The notes under the pieces were generated by a model. The model was not told the origin of the DNA and ran no database searches. It saw nothing but the letters and a program-made list of their open reading frames with translations. From contig NZ_JAPENM010000016.1 in the NCBI RefSeq assembly GCF_026342035.1, positions 19,198 to 83,197 of the forward strand: DNA of 64,000 nt. The letters run 5' to 3'. The position numbers and the translations under genes are program-made. This document shows positions 27,939 to 36,417 of this stretch, in pieces (within the stretch, counting starts at the first letter, position 1; the number at the start of each line of letters is the position of its first letter). The DNA comes from Aldersonia sp. NBC_00410. Lineage in GTDB: Bacteria > Actinomycetota > Actinomycetes > Mycobacteriales > Mycobacteriaceae.

Positions 27939-29327
27939 GTGGCCGACGCGGACCAATCGGTCGCCGAACCGGACGGCTCGGACGGATCGGTCGCGAAAAC
28001 GGACGACGCCGCAGGCGACGCCGGGGCGCGCCGCATCCTCGGCCTTGCCCTGCCCGCACTCGGAGTGCTCGTCGCCGAGCCGCTCTATCTGCTGTTCGAC
28101 ACCGCCGTGGTCGGCCGCCTCGGCGCGCTTGCGCTGGCCGGGCTCGCGGTCGGCGGTCTGATCCTCACTCAGGTCAGCACGCAGCTGACCTTCCTGTCCT
28201 ACGGGACCACCGCCCGTGCGGCACGTATGCACGGCGCGGGCGACCGGGACGGCGCGGTTCGGGAAGGGATCCAGGCGACCTGGCTGGCAATCGGTATCGG
28301 CACGGTCATCGTGATTGTGATGCAAGCACTCGCCGGACCGGTGACGGCGGTTATCGCCGGCGGTGACGACATCGCCACCGAAGCGCTCGACTGGCTGCGC
28401 GTCGGACTTTTCGGTGCGCCGCTGATCCTGGTCGGGATGGCCGGCAACGGCTGGATGCGGGGAGTCCAGAACACGATCCGCCCGCTTCGGTTCGTGGTGG
28501 TCGGGCTCGCGATTTCGGCGGTCCTGTGTCCGGTGCTCGTGCACGGCCTGGCGGGTGCGCCCCGCCTCGAACTGGTCGGCTCCGCCTGGGCCAACGTGAT
28601 CGGTCAAAGTATTTCCGGTGTGCTGTTCATCGCGGCGCTGCTCCGCGAGGGGCAGAGCCTACGGCCGCAGCCCGCGGTGATGCGCAAGCAACTCGTGCTC
28701 GGTCGAGACCTGATCGCGCGCAGTCTCGCCTTCCAGGCCTGCTTCGTCTCCGCCGCGGCGGTGGCGTCGCGGTTCGGGGCGGCCACCGTCGCTGCCCACC
28801 AGGTGGTGCTGCAGCTGTGGAACTTCGTCACGCTCACCCTGGACTCGCTGGCGATCGCGGCGCAGGCATTGATCGGTGCGACGCTCGGTGCCGGGCACGC
28901 CGCCGCCGCGCAACGGCTGGCCTGGCGGATCACCGCATGGTCGACGGTGTTCGCGCTCGTGCTCGCCGCGCTGTTCGCGGCCGGGCACGCGGTCATCCCG
29001 CAGCTGTTCACTACCGATACCGAGGTGCTCGATCAGGTCGGGGTGGCGTGGTGGTTCTTCGTCGGTGTGATGCCGATCGCCGGTGTCGCGTTCGCGCTCG
29101 ACGGCGTGCTGCTCGGCGCGGGCGATGCGGCGTTCCTGCGCAACGCGACGTTGGGCAGTGCCGTCGTCGGGTTTCTCCCGATGATCTGGCTCTCGCTGGT
29201 CTTCGACTGGGGTCTGGCCGGAATCTGGACCGGTCTGGCCCTGTTCATGGCGCTGCGGGCGGCGTCCGTGGTGTGGCGGACCGCGTCGGGCCGCTGGGCG
29301 GTGGTGGGAGCCGATCTGCAGCGCTGA
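27939..29327 (+). CDS. dinF: MATE-family efflux protein DinF
   Basis: A 462-residue, 12-TM cation/drug antiporter of the DinF branch. After an acidic 30-residue N-terminal extension the MATE core begins LGLALPALGVLVAEPLYLLFDTAVVGRLG, including the conserved Pro and Asp of TM1. Internal twofold symmetry is seen in the second half (FQACFVSAAAVASRFGAATVAAHQV). A GTG at 27939 follows nrnA by three bases, matching the rbfA-nrnA-dinF order of mycobacteria. The last 83 bases overlap the convergent rhomboid-like gene. Confidence 0.9.
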   Translation: MADADQSVAEPDGSDGSVAKTDDAAGDAGARRILGLALPALGVLVAEPLYLLFDTAVVGRLGALALAGLAVGGLILTQVSTQLTFLSYGTTARAARMHGAGDRDGAVREGIQATWLAIGIGTVIVIVMQALAGPVTAVIAGGDDIATEALDWLRVGLFGAPLILVGMAGNGWMRGVQNTIRPLRFVVVGLAISAVLCPVLVHGLAGAPRLELVGSAWANVIGQSISGVLFIAALLREGQSLRPQPAVMRKQLVLGRDLIARSLAFQACFVSAAAVASRFGAATVAAHQVVLQLWNFVTLTLDSLAIAAQALIGATLGAGHAAAAQRLAWRITAWSTVFALVLAALFAAGHAVIPQLFTTDTEVLDQVGVAWWFFVGVMPIAGVAFALDGVLLGAGDAAFLRNATLGSAVVGFLPMIWLSLVFDWGLAGIWTGLALFMALRAASVVWRTASGRWAVVGADLQR

Positions 29328-30027
29328 TTGGTTGGATTTCGCCGACGCCGTCGCGACGCCGCGCGCCGCGCAGGTCCCGGTAGACGCGCACCGGGTCGAG
29401 GGGTTCCCCTCGCCCGCGCACCATCGGATAGAACGCGAGCCCGATGAGAATCGAACTGAAATGTCCGAGCTCCGTGAAATCCGGGTCGAGCACCAGCGGC
29501 GCTCCGTAGACGAGCAGCACCGCCCCGAGGTACCCCCACCGCCACGGCCGCGCCACGTGATAGGTGAGCACGCCGATGACGCCGGCGAGGAAGTAACTGA
29601 CGCCGACATCGCGAACGTCGACAAGCGACGCGTCCGCCTCACCCCAATGGATCTCCAGGCCCAGCACGCCTTCGCTGATGTAGGTCGCCAGCACGTGCGC
29701 GGTGAACCCAACCAGCACCCAGCGCCAAGCGCCCAGCCACCGTTCGGCCGTCGCGTGGAACACGCAGAACGACAGCAGGTAGGGCAGCCAGTAGGCGCCG
29801 TCGATCCACAGCAGGCTGGTGAACAGCACCTGCAGCGGCTCGTCGGCAAGATTGTTCAGATTGGTGGACCGGTCCCCGAGCAGGGAGTCGAGCGCCGCCG
29901 GCGTGAGCAGATGCTGCACCACGGTCGTGACCAGCAGGATCGCCAGCCACGCAAAGGTCCACGGCGCGCGGCGGACGTAGGTCCGAACCGCAGGCCATGT
30001 GCGCGAAGCGGTGCCGCGGACAGACAT
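29245..30027 (-). CDS. Rhomboid-like integral membrane protein
   Basis: A 260-residue membrane protein with about six hydrophobic segments, first in WTFAWLAILLVTTVVQHLL. It resembles the actinobacterial rhomboid-like group: the fold pattern GFTAHVLATYISEG gives the His of TM2 and GVSYFLAGVIGVLTYH takes the place of the catalytic GxSG segment as GVSY, so serine is present (Ser-Tyr) but the motif is imperfect. Proteolytic activity is therefore uncertain. The C-terminal tail (about 225-260) is Pro-rich and is encoded by sequence overlapping dinF. A smaller product ending earlier cannot be excluded. Confidence 0.7.
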   Translation of the reverse strand: MSVRGTASRTWPAVRTYVRRAPWTFAWLAILLVTTVVQHLLTPAALDSLLGDRSTNLNNLADEPLQVLFTSLLWIDGAYWLPYLLSFCVFHATAERWLGAWRWVLVGFTAHVLATYISEGVLGLEIHWGEADASLVDVRDVGVSYFLAGVIGVLTYHVARPWRWGYLGAVLLVYGAPLVLDPDFTELGHFSSILIGLAFYPMVRGRGEPLDPVRVYRDLRGARRRDGVGEIQPISAADRLPPPPSGPTRSATPRTPPAAP

Positions 30028-30105
30028 GGCTGCTCCTCGAATCGGAGTATGCCTCGCCGATGGTACCGACCGCCGCGCTACTCCGCGGCTGGCAGGATCA
30101 CCGGC

Positions 30106-30909
30106 ATGACCCGCCCCTCAGATGCCCCGCTCGAGATCGCCGGCCTGCCCAACCTGCGTGACGTCGGCGGCTGGCCGACCACCGACGGTGGCCGCGTCCG
30201 GCGCGGGATGCTGTACCGCTCCGTCGAATTGAACCGGCTCGACGACGACGGGGTCACCGCGTTCGCGGCGCTCGGCATCCGCACCGTCTACGACCTGCGC
30301 ACCGAGGTCGAACGGGTGGCACAGCCGGATCGGCTGCCCGAGGGCACGGCCCACGTCGTCGCCGATGTGCTTGCCGAGACGGTGGGGGCGGCCTCGGCGC
30401 AGATGCTCGAGTTTCTCGAAGACCCGGGCAAGGCGGTCGCACTGCTCACCGACGGCGTCGCGGAAACGGCGTTGTCCGACAGCTACCGGCACATCGTTTC
30501 TTCCGGCAGCGCCCTGCACGCCTATCGTCGGCTCTACACCGGCCTCGCCGACCCCCGATCCCGGCCGGCGTTGCTGCATTGCACCACCGGCAAGGACCGC
30601 ACCGGGTGGGGCGCCGCGGCGCTGTTGCTGCTGCTGCGGGTGAGCGAGCAGGACGTGTTGCGCGACTATCTGCTCACCAACGAGGAGTTGTTGCCCGCGC
30701 TCGCGCCGATCTTCGAGAAGTTCGAGGTCGCGGGCGGCGATCCGGCCATGCTGCGGCCGCTGCTCGGCGTGCAGGAGTCCTATCTGCGCACCGCCCTGGA
30801 CGAGATGAACACGAGGTTCGGCGACATCGAGGGCTACTTCCGTCGCGGCCTCGGCCTGGACGGGGCCACGCTGGACACGTTGCGGGAGGCGTTCGTGGAA
30901 CCCGCCTGA
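30106..30909 (+). CDS. PtpB-like tyrosine/lipid phosphatase
   Basis: A 267-residue protein with the signature HCTTGKDRTG at 158-167 (nucleophile Cys159, Arg165), the form used by the mycobacterial MptpB/LipA family, which hydrolyses phosphotyrosine and phosphoinositides. The N-terminal block LPNLRDVGGWPTTDGGRVRRGMLYRS is family-typical. No signal peptide is visible; MptpB is also secreted without one. The ATG at 30106 is where homology begins; the long upstream in-frame extension is antisense to the rhomboid-like gene and is rejected. Confidence 0.88.
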   Translation: MTRPSDAPLEIAGLPNLRDVGGWPTTDGGRVRRGMLYRSVELNRLDDDGVTAFAALGIRTVYDLRTEVERVAQPDRLPEGTAHVVADVLAETVGAASAQMLEFLEDPGKAVALLTDGVAETALSDSYRHIVSSGSALHAYRRLYTGLADPRSRPALLHCTTGKDRTGWGAAALLLLLRVSEQDVLRDYLLTNEELLPALAPIFEKFEVAGGDPAMLRPLLGVQESYLRTALDEMNTRFGDIEGYFRRGLGLDGATLDTLREAFVEPA

Positions 30910-30944
30910 TCGGCGCCGACGCCGGATACGGCACAGTTGTGGAC

Positions 30945-31874
30945 ATGGCACCGAAGTTGATGGCGGTGAGCGACATTCATGTCGGTCACCGCGGTAATCG
31001 GCCGATCACCGAACAGATCGAGGCCGATTCGCCGGAGGACTGGCTGATTCTCGCCGGCGATGTCTCGGAAAAAACCGACGATATCCGCTGGGCGCTGGAA
31101 CTGATGCGCAGCCGATTCGCCAAGGTCATCTGGGTGCCGGGCAACCACGAGCTGTGGACCACCGCGAAGGATCCGGTGCAGATTCACGGCGCCCCGCGTT
31201 ACGACTACCTCGTCGACATGTGCCGCGAACTGGACGTGATCACTCCGGAGGATCCGTTCCCGGTGTGGGAGCACGACGAGTCCGGCCCGATCACGCTGGT
31301 GCCGATGTTCCTGCTCTACGACTACTCGTTCCTGCCGACCGGGGCGACGAACAAGGCGGACGGACTCGCGATCGCGCGGGAGCGCAACGTGGTGTGCACC
31401 GACGAGTTCCTGCTCGCTTCCGAGCCCTACGTGACGCGCGACGCGTGGTGCCGCGCCCGCGTGGAACTCACCCGGAAGCGGCTCGACGCATTGGCGCCGG
31501 ACACCCGGGTGGTGCTGATCAACCACTGGCCGCTGGTGCGCCAACCGACCGAGGTGCTGTTCTACCCGGAGTTCGCGCTGTGGTGCGGCACTACCGAGAC
31601 CGCCGACTGGCATCGCCGGTACAACGTCGTCTGCTCGGTGTACGGCCACCTACACATCCCGCGCACGACCTACTACGACGGTGTGCGCTTCGAGGAAGTG
31701 TCGGTCGGCTATCCCCGCGAGTGGCAGCGGCGGGGGCTGCCCGAACAGGTGCTGCGCCAGATTCTGCCGGTGCCGGAGTATCCGCCGGGTTCGTTGAACA
31801 AGTGGGGTGGGCATTTCAAGGTGTCGCCCGAGATGGAGGCCGAAGTCGAGAAGATGCGGTCCCGAGCACGATGA
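30945..31874 (+). CDS. pptH: Phosphopantetheinyl hydrolase PptH-like metallophosphoesterase
   Basis: A 309-residue calcineurin-type metallophosphoesterase. Metal motifs: DIHVGH (Asp10, His12), GDV (Asp39), GNHE (66-69) and the late GHLH. Near identity of blocks such as DDIRWALELMRSRFAKVIWVPGNHELWTT to mycobacterial Rv2795c identifies it as PptH, which removes 4'-phosphopantetheine from acyl carrier proteins. Its stop overlaps the start of pptT by four bases, so the opposing enzyme is made from the same mRNA. The ATG at 30945 is used; a GTG six bases earlier is possible. Confidence 0.9.
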   Translation: MAPKLMAVSDIHVGHRGNRPITEQIEADSPEDWLILAGDVSEKTDDIRWALELMRSRFAKVIWVPGNHELWTTAKDPVQIHGAPRYDYLVDMCRELDVITPEDPFPVWEHDESGPITLVPMFLLYDYSFLPTGATNKADGLAIARERNVVCTDEFLLASEPYVTRDAWCRARVELTRKRLDALAPDTRVVLINHWPLVRQPTEVLFYPEFALWCGTTETADWHRRYNVVCSVYGHLHIPRTTYYDGVRFEEVSVGYPREWQRRGLPEQVLRQILPVPEYPPGSLNKWGGHFKVSPEMEAEVEKMRSRAR

Positions 31875-32536
31875 TCGAACGGATCCTGCCCGACGGCGTC
31901 GCCGCCGCCGAGTTGCGCGAATTCCCCACCGGACTGGTCCCGCATCCCGCGGAGGAACCGTTGATTGCGCGTGCGGTGGAGAAACGTCGCCGCGATTTCA
32001 TCGGCGCGCGGCACTGCGCCCGCATCGCGCTCGGCAAGCTCGGCGAGCCGCCTGCCGCGATTCTCAAGGGGGAGAAGGGGCAGCCGCTGTTTCCGCGCGG
32101 CATCGTCGGCAGTCTCACCCACTGCGACGGCTATCAGGCAGCGGTCCTCGCGCACGCCCTGCGCTACCGCTCGGTGGGGATCGACGCCGAGCCGCACGAA
32201 GCGCTGCCGGACGGTGTGCTCGACGCGGTGAGCCTGCCCGCCGAACGCGACTGGCTTGCGGCGAACGAAACCGGCCTCAACCTGGATCGGTTGCTGTTCT
32301 GCGCCAAGGAGGCGACCTACAAGGCGTGGTTCCCGTTGACCGAGCGGTGGCTCGGCTTCGAGGACGCGCACATCACGTTCGAAACGACCGGCACGTCGGA
32401 GGGCGCCACGCTCGGCACCTTCCACAGCGACCTGCTCGTGGACGGCAAGACCGTGGCGGGCGCGCCGCTCGCGGCATTCGACGGACGCTGGCAGATCGCG
32501 GACGGGTACATCCTGGCAGCGATCGTGGTGTCGTGA
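31871..32536 (+). CDS. pptT: 4'-phosphopantetheinyl transferase PptT
   Basis: Transfers 4'-phosphopantetheine from CoA to acyl and peptidyl carrier proteins of type I FAS, PKS and NRPS systems, essential for mycolate and siderophore pathways in relatives. The 221-residue EntD/Sfp-type protein shows SLTHC (81-85), the Mg site GIDAE (Asp105, Glu107) and the FCAKEATYKAW motif with Lys146 and Glu147. Both flanks are coupled: ATGA overlap with pptH upstream, and TGATG overlap with the first of two minicistrons leading to truB downstream. Confidence 0.95.
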   Translation: MIERILPDGVAAAELREFPTGLVPHPAEEPLIARAVEKRRRDFIGARHCARIALGKLGEPPAAILKGEKGQPLFPRGIVGSLTHCDGYQAAVLAHALRYRSVGIDAEPHEALPDGVLDAVSLPAERDWLAANETGLNLDRLLFCAKEATYKAWFPLTERWLGFEDAHITFETTGTSEGATLGTFHSDLLVDGKTVAGAPLAAFDGRWQIADGYILAAIVVS

Positions 32537-32562
32537 TGAGCGCCCCGACGGTGTCATCATGA
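32536..32562 (+). CDS. Eight-codon minicistron 1 (MSAPTVSS)
   Basis: ATG overlaps the pptT stop (TGATG), and the frame ends in a TGA that overlaps the ATG of the next minicistron. It is a product of the 23-bp duplication. Translation by termination-reinitiation is plausible, but the peptide itself probably has no function. Confidence 0.35.
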   Translation: MSAPTVSS

Positions 32563-32585
32563 GCGACCCGGCGGTGTCATCATGA
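32559..32585 (+). CDS. Eight-codon minicistron 2 (MSDPAVSS)
   Basis: Same design as the preceding minicistron. Its TGA overlaps the truB ATG at 32582. No purine-rich ribosome binding site is visible before truB, so ribosomes may reach truB by reinitiation through these two frames. Confidence 0.35.
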   Translation: MSDPAVSS

Positions 32586-33475
32586 GCGGCCCGCTCGCCG
32601 GCGCCGGGCTGCTGATCGTCGACAAAGACGGCGGGATGACCAGCCACGACGTGGTCGCCCGCTGCCGGAAACTGATGCGCACCCGCAAGATCGGGCATGC
32701 CGGCACGTTGGATCCGATGGCGACGGGGGTGCTCGTCCTCGGTGTCGAGCGCGCCACCAAGATGCTCGGTCTGCTCGCGCTCACCACGAAGGAGTACACC
32801 GCGACGATCCGGCTCGGCGTGTCCACCACGACCGATGATGCGGAAGGTGAGGAGCTGACCCGCGCCGACGCGTCCGGCTGCACCGACGCCGAGATCGCGG
32901 CGGGGATCGCGGTGTTGACCGGTGAGATCGCGCAGGTGCCTGCGACGGTCAGCGCCATCAAGGTGGACGGCAAACGTGCCTACGCCCGACATCGCGAGGG
33001 GGAGCAGGTCGAGCTCGCGGCGCGCCCGGTGACGGTATCGCGATTCGAGGTCCTCGCCCGCCGTGACGTCGAGTCATGCGTGGACCTCGACGTGGTGGTG
33101 GAGTGCTCGTCGGGCACCTATGTGCGTGCGCTGGCGCGCGATCTCGGTGCCGGTCTCGGCGTCGGCGGGCACCTGACGGCGTTGCGCCGCACCAGGGTCG
33201 GGCCGTTCACTCTCGACCATGCCCGCACCCTCGACGAACTCGCCGACGACCCGAGGGTGAGCCTGGATATCGACGAGGTCGCGCGAATCGCGTTCCCGCA
33301 CCGCACGATCGACGATGCCGAGGCGGAGAACCTGCGGCACGGCCGCTGGCTCGAACCGATCGGCATGGCGGGCGTGTACGCCGCGATCGATCCCGCGGGC
33401 CGGGCGATCGCCCTGCTGCAGGAGAGCGGCCGACGAGCCGCGTCGGTGATGGTGGTGCGTCCGTCCAATCTGTGA
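32582..33475 (+). CDS. truB: tRNA pseudouridine(55) synthase TruB
   Basis: Makes pseudouridine 55 in the T-psi-C loop of tRNAs. The 297-residue protein has the catalytic motif GHAGTLDPMATGVL with Asp44, followed by KEYTATIRLGVSTTTDDAEGE and the RNA-binding C-terminal part typical of actinobacterial TruB. The ATG at 32582 lacks a clear Shine-Dalgarno sequence and is preceded by two ATGA-linked minicistrons, suggesting translational coupling to pptT. The same pptT-truB order is seen in mycobacteria. Confidence 0.95.
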   Translation: MSGPLAGAGLLIVDKDGGMTSHDVVARCRKLMRTRKIGHAGTLDPMATGVLVLGVERATKMLGLLALTTKEYTATIRLGVSTTTDDAEGEELTRADASGCTDAEIAAGIAVLTGEIAQVPATVSAIKVDGKRAYARHREGEQVELAARPVTVSRFEVLARRDVESCVDLDVVVECSSGTYVRALARDLGAGLGVGGHLTALRRTRVGPFTLDHARTLDELADDPRVSLDIDEVARIAFPHRTIDDAEAENLRHGRWLEPIGMAGVYAAIDPAGRAIALLQESGRRAASVMVVRPSNL

Positions 33476-33488
33476 CGATTGGTCGGCC

Positions 33489-34226
33489 TCAGTCCGAGAC
33501 GAGCCAGATCGCCTGTGCGGCAGGGTTGCCCAGATCGACGGGGTCGGCACCGAGGTCGCCGAGCCGAATGGCGACGGTGCCGGCGAAGTCGCGGCGCTCG
33601 ACCACGGTGATGCGGGTATCGAGCGCGATTCCGACCGAGTCGAAGTAGCGCAGCATGGCCGGATCACTGTCCGAGATGCGTGCCACCCGCCCGGATTCTC
33701 CGTTGCCGAAGCCGCTGAGCTGGCGGGCGGGCGGGGTGGGGATTTCGCCGTCGATGGAGGGGATCGGATCGCCGTGCGGGTCGCGCTCCGGATAGCCGAG
33801 CTTGCTGTCGATCCGGGTCATCAGCAGGTCGGATACGGCGTGCTCGAGCACCTCGGCTTCGTCGTGTACCTCGTCCCAGCCGTACCCGAGCTCGTTCACC
33901 AGGAACGTCTCGAGCAGTCGGTGCTTGCGGACCATGGCCACCGCTGCGGCGCTGCCTGCCGGGGTGAGCTGGATCGATCCATAGCGCACGTGGTCGACGA
34001 GGCCCTGATCGGCGAGCTTGCGGACGGCCTCGGAGACGGTCGAGGCCGACACGCCGATGCGTTCGGCGAGCAGCTTCGTCGAGACGGGCTCGGCCGACCA
34101 TTCGCATGCGGTCCAGATGACCTTCAGGTAGTCCTGGGCCACCGACGTCAGGGGTGCGCGGGCGTCCGTCCCGGAATCGGCGACCGGGTCGGTCGCCTGT
34201 CCTGTCCGCTGTCGTTTGCCGGGCAC
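33489..34226 (-). CDS. DtxR/MntR-family metal-dependent repressor
   Basis: A 245-residue Mn/Fe-sensing regulator (SirR/MntR position of Mycobacterium Rv2788). The N-terminal winged helix is TSVAQDYLKVIWTACEW through VSASTVSEAVRKLADQGLV (recognition helix). The metal/dimer domain has MVRKHRLLETFLVNELGYGWDEVHDEAEVLEHAVSD, with the expected His and Glu ligands, and a C-terminal FeoA/SH3-like domain follows (GIALDTRITVVERR). It is convergent with truB (13-base gap). A basic 27-residue N-terminal extension precedes the HTH. Confidence 0.9.
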   Translation of the reverse strand: MPGKRQRTGQATDPVADSGTDARAPLTSVAQDYLKVIWTACEWSAEPVSTKLLAERIGVSASTVSEAVRKLADQGLVDHVRYGSIQLTPAGSAAAVAMVRKHRLLETFLVNELGYGWDEVHDEAEVLEHAVSDLLMTRIDSKLGYPERDPHGDPIPSIDGEIPTPPARQLSGFGNGESGRVARISDSDPAMLRYFDSVGIALDTRITVVERRDFAGTVAIRLGDLGADPVDLGNPAAQAIWLVSD

Positions 34227-34318
34227 ACGACGAGCTTAACCGCGACGGTGGATAGTGGGGACACGCAAGTAACGGTGCGGCGCCCGCCGAACGGGTTCTG
34301 CACAGCGATTGCGATAGC

Positions 34319-35116
34319 TCAGCGGGGGAGCGGCAATGCAGTTGCGAGCGAGTCGAGCAATGCGCGCAGACCGGGGTCGTTCAACAACGGTGGCGGGGGC
34401 GGCGCAACCGGTGCCCGCTCCGGTCCGAACGCGCCTTGCACGTCCGCAGTCTGCTCCGCGGGCCCGCCGTAGGTCTGCGCCGCCACCGAGAAATCGGTAC
34501 CGAACGATGCCGATGCCACGCTCGACTGCCCGAAATCCGACCAGCCCCATTTGCTTCCGACCGCGCCGGGCAACGTCGAGGTACCCCAATCCTGGCTGGT
34601 GCCATCGGCTGCCACGGGTGCCGCGTCGCCCATCCAGACGAACATCGGGGACGCCGGGTCGGTCCGTTTCTTCGCTTCGAGGAAGGTGACGATGTCGGCG
34701 GTGCTGGTCGACGAGCTGCCCCAGTAGCCGCCACCGGTTGCCGTCAGCCCGTATTCGGCTGCGGTGGCGGCGATTGCACCGGGGTACTTTCCGGCGAGCT
34801 GCTCGGCGGCTCCGTCGTCGGAGTAGCGGATCGCCCGTTCGGACAGCGCACGGTCGGCGGCGGAGCCGTCGCCGTGGCGCAGGGCGTGGTCTACGAGATA
34901 CAGCTTGCTCACCGAAAGTGCCGGTCGACTCTCGCCCTGGTTCGCCGTGCCGACCCGCAGGCCGGTTGGCGAGTGCGCGAAGCTGATCGACGTTCGTCCC
35001 GGTACGGCGGCGAAGTTGTCGATCGGTGCGGGTGCGGCGGTGGCGACTGTCGGCGAGAGGATGACGGCCAGAACTGTCGCCCCTCCGGCGATGGTGCGGG
35101 ATCGTCTGCGGAGCAT
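34319..35116 (-). CDS. Exported serine-hydrolase-fold protein (penicillin-recognising type)
   Basis: About 265 residues with an N-terminal RRRSR and hydrophobic segment ending TATAAPAP, a likely Sec or Tat signal peptide. The mature part shows SVSK (SxxK), then YSDDGAAEQL (SDN-like) and SKWGW (a possible KTG equivalent), in the order of class A beta-lactamase-like proteins. The C-terminus is Pro-rich. The ATG at 35116 is preferred: GGAAGG lies nine bases upstream, whereas it directly abuts the ATG at 35125. It could be a DD-peptidase, an esterase or a non-catalytic relative; beta-lactam hydrolysis is not implied. Confidence 0.65.
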   Translation of the reverse strand: MLRRRSRTIAGGATVLAVILSPTVATAAPAPIDNFAAVPGRTSISFAHSPTGLRVGTANQGESRPALSVSKLYLVDHALRHGDGSAADRALSERAIRYSDDGAAEQLAGKYPGAIAATAAEYGLTATGGGYWGSSSTSTADIVTFLEAKKRTDPASPMFVWMGDAAPVAADGTSQDWGTSTLPGAVGSKWGWSDFGQSSVASASFGTDFSVAAQTYGGPAEQTADVQGAFGPERAPVAPPPPPLLNDPGLRALLDSLATALPLPR

Positions 35117-35280
35117 CGGGTGCATCCTTCCCGGACGGCGGCACGCGGCAGGTTGTTTGTCCGGGTTCCCCATCCGGACCCGAACGAACCCATAGGCGCC
35201 CACCGCGAGACTGATCGTGTTCGGTCGTGTCGACCGAGGCGAAGGTGACGGTGCAGCGCCGATTCCCCTAGGCTGCCCCT

Positions 35281-36249
35281 GTGCAGAGGTGGCGAGGGTT
35301 CGATGAAATTCCTGCCGACTGGGGCCGTTGCGTTTTGACCATCGGCGTTTTCGACGGCATGCATCGCGGACACATGCAACTCATTTCGCGGGCGGTGGAA
35401 TCGGCCGCTGCGCGGGATGTGCCGAGCGTGCTCATGACGTTCGATCCGCACCCCATGGAGGTCGTGCGCCCCGGCAGTCATCCGGCGCAGCTGACCACTC
35501 TGTCGCGTCGCGCCGAACTCGCCGAGCAGCTCGGCATCGACGTGTTCTGTGTGGTGCCGTTCACGCCCGACTTCATGAAGCTCACGCCCGGCCGGTATGT
35601 GCACGATCTGCTCGTCGAGCGGTTGCACGTGGTCGAGGTCGTGGTGGGTGTCAACTTCACGTTCGGGAAGAAGGCCACGGGCACCATCGAGACGATGGAG
35701 GAAATGGGCCGCAAGTTCGGCTTCGAGGTGGAGGGCCTCAAGTTGCTCGAGGAGCATGCGGTCACGTTCTCGTCGACCTACATCCGGTCATGCGTCGATG
35801 CCGGCGACGTGCGTGCCGCCGCGGAAGCGCTCGGCCGCGCGCACCGGGTGGAAGGCGTGGTCGTACACGGCGACGGCCGCGGTCGCGAACTCGGTTATCC
35901 CACCGCGAATGTCGCGCCGCCGATGCATGCTGCAATCCCCGCCGACGGTGTGTACGCGGGGTGGTTCACCGTGCTCGGGCCGGGACCGACGATCGGCGAG
36001 GTGATCGCAGGCGAGCCTGCCCGGGCGGCGATTTCGATCGGCACCAACCCGACGTTCTCCGGGCGCACCCGCACTGTCGAGGCGTATGTGCTCGAGGGCG
36101 AGGCGGACCTCTACGGCCAGCACGTCGCGGTGGATTTCGTCGAGCATCTTCGCGGGATGGAGAAGTTCGACTCGGTGGACGACCTCATCGTCGAGATGGG
36201 CAAGGATGCCGAACGCGCTCGCGCCGTGCTCGGCGCAACCGGACCCTGA
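35281..36249 (+). CDS. ribF: Bifunctional riboflavin kinase / FAD synthetase
   Basis: Converts riboflavin to FMN and FMN to FAD. The 322-residue protein has the N-terminal nucleotidyltransferase domain (TIGVFDGMHRGHMQL with the HxGH-like motif, VVVGVNFTFGKKATG, FSSTYIRSCV) and the C-terminal kinase domain (ELGYPTANV). Start is a GTG at 35281. The gene precedes rpsO and pnp as in mycobacteria. No FMN riboswitch is seen in the 164-base upstream region. Confidence 0.95.
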   Translation: MQRWRGFDEIPADWGRCVLTIGVFDGMHRGHMQLISRAVESAAARDVPSVLMTFDPHPMEVVRPGSHPAQLTTLSRRAELAEQLGIDVFCVVPFTPDFMKLTPGRYVHDLLVERLHVVEVVVGVNFTFGKKATGTIETMEEMGRKFGFEVEGLKLLEEHAVTFSSTYIRSCVDAGDVRAAAEALGRAHRVEGVVVHGDGRGRELGYPTANVAPPMHAAIPADGVYAGWFTVLGPGPTIGEVIAGEPARAAISIGTNPTFSGRTRTVEAYVLEGEADLYGQHVAVDFVEHLRGMEKFDSVDDLIVEMGKDAERARAVLGATGP

Positions 36250-36258
36250 ATTCGGACT

Positions 36259-36299
36259 TCGCCGACCTGCCGACTGCACCGGCGGCGACGCGATTTTTT
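36259..36299 (+). terminator. Putative intrinsic terminator after ribF
   Basis: TCGCCG (36259-36264) pairs with CGGCGA (36283-36288), with an internal TGC/GCA pairing, and is followed after five bases by a run of six T (36294-36299). It lies ten bases after the ribF stop. The stem is short, so efficiency is uncertain. Confidence 0.45.
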
Positions 36300-36417
36300 G
36301 TCCACGACCTGCACTGGTAGTCTGGATCGCTGTGTGTGCTGCGGTTCGCGGCGGCCGCACCGATCGGCCCGGGCATCGGCTCGGGCACACGCGCGGACTT
36401 GATTACCAGGAGTAGTA

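Larger units (their letters stand above)
32536..32593 (+). repeat. 23-bp tandem repeat carrying stop/start junctions before truB
   Basis: The units 32536-32558 and 32559-32581 start ATGAGCG, share CCCG and end CGGTGTCATC, differing at two positions. A third copy begins at the truB start (32582) and matches for about 12 bases; a degenerate copy (GGTGTCGTG) precedes the first, at the end of pptT. Each unit regenerates a TGA overlapping the next ATG. Confidence 0.9.

Noticed and set aside
29332..30105. 258-residue N-terminal extension of the PtpB-like phosphatase
   Set aside because: The extension is the shadow of the rhomboid-like gene on the other strand; phosphatase homology starts at the ATG at 30106.
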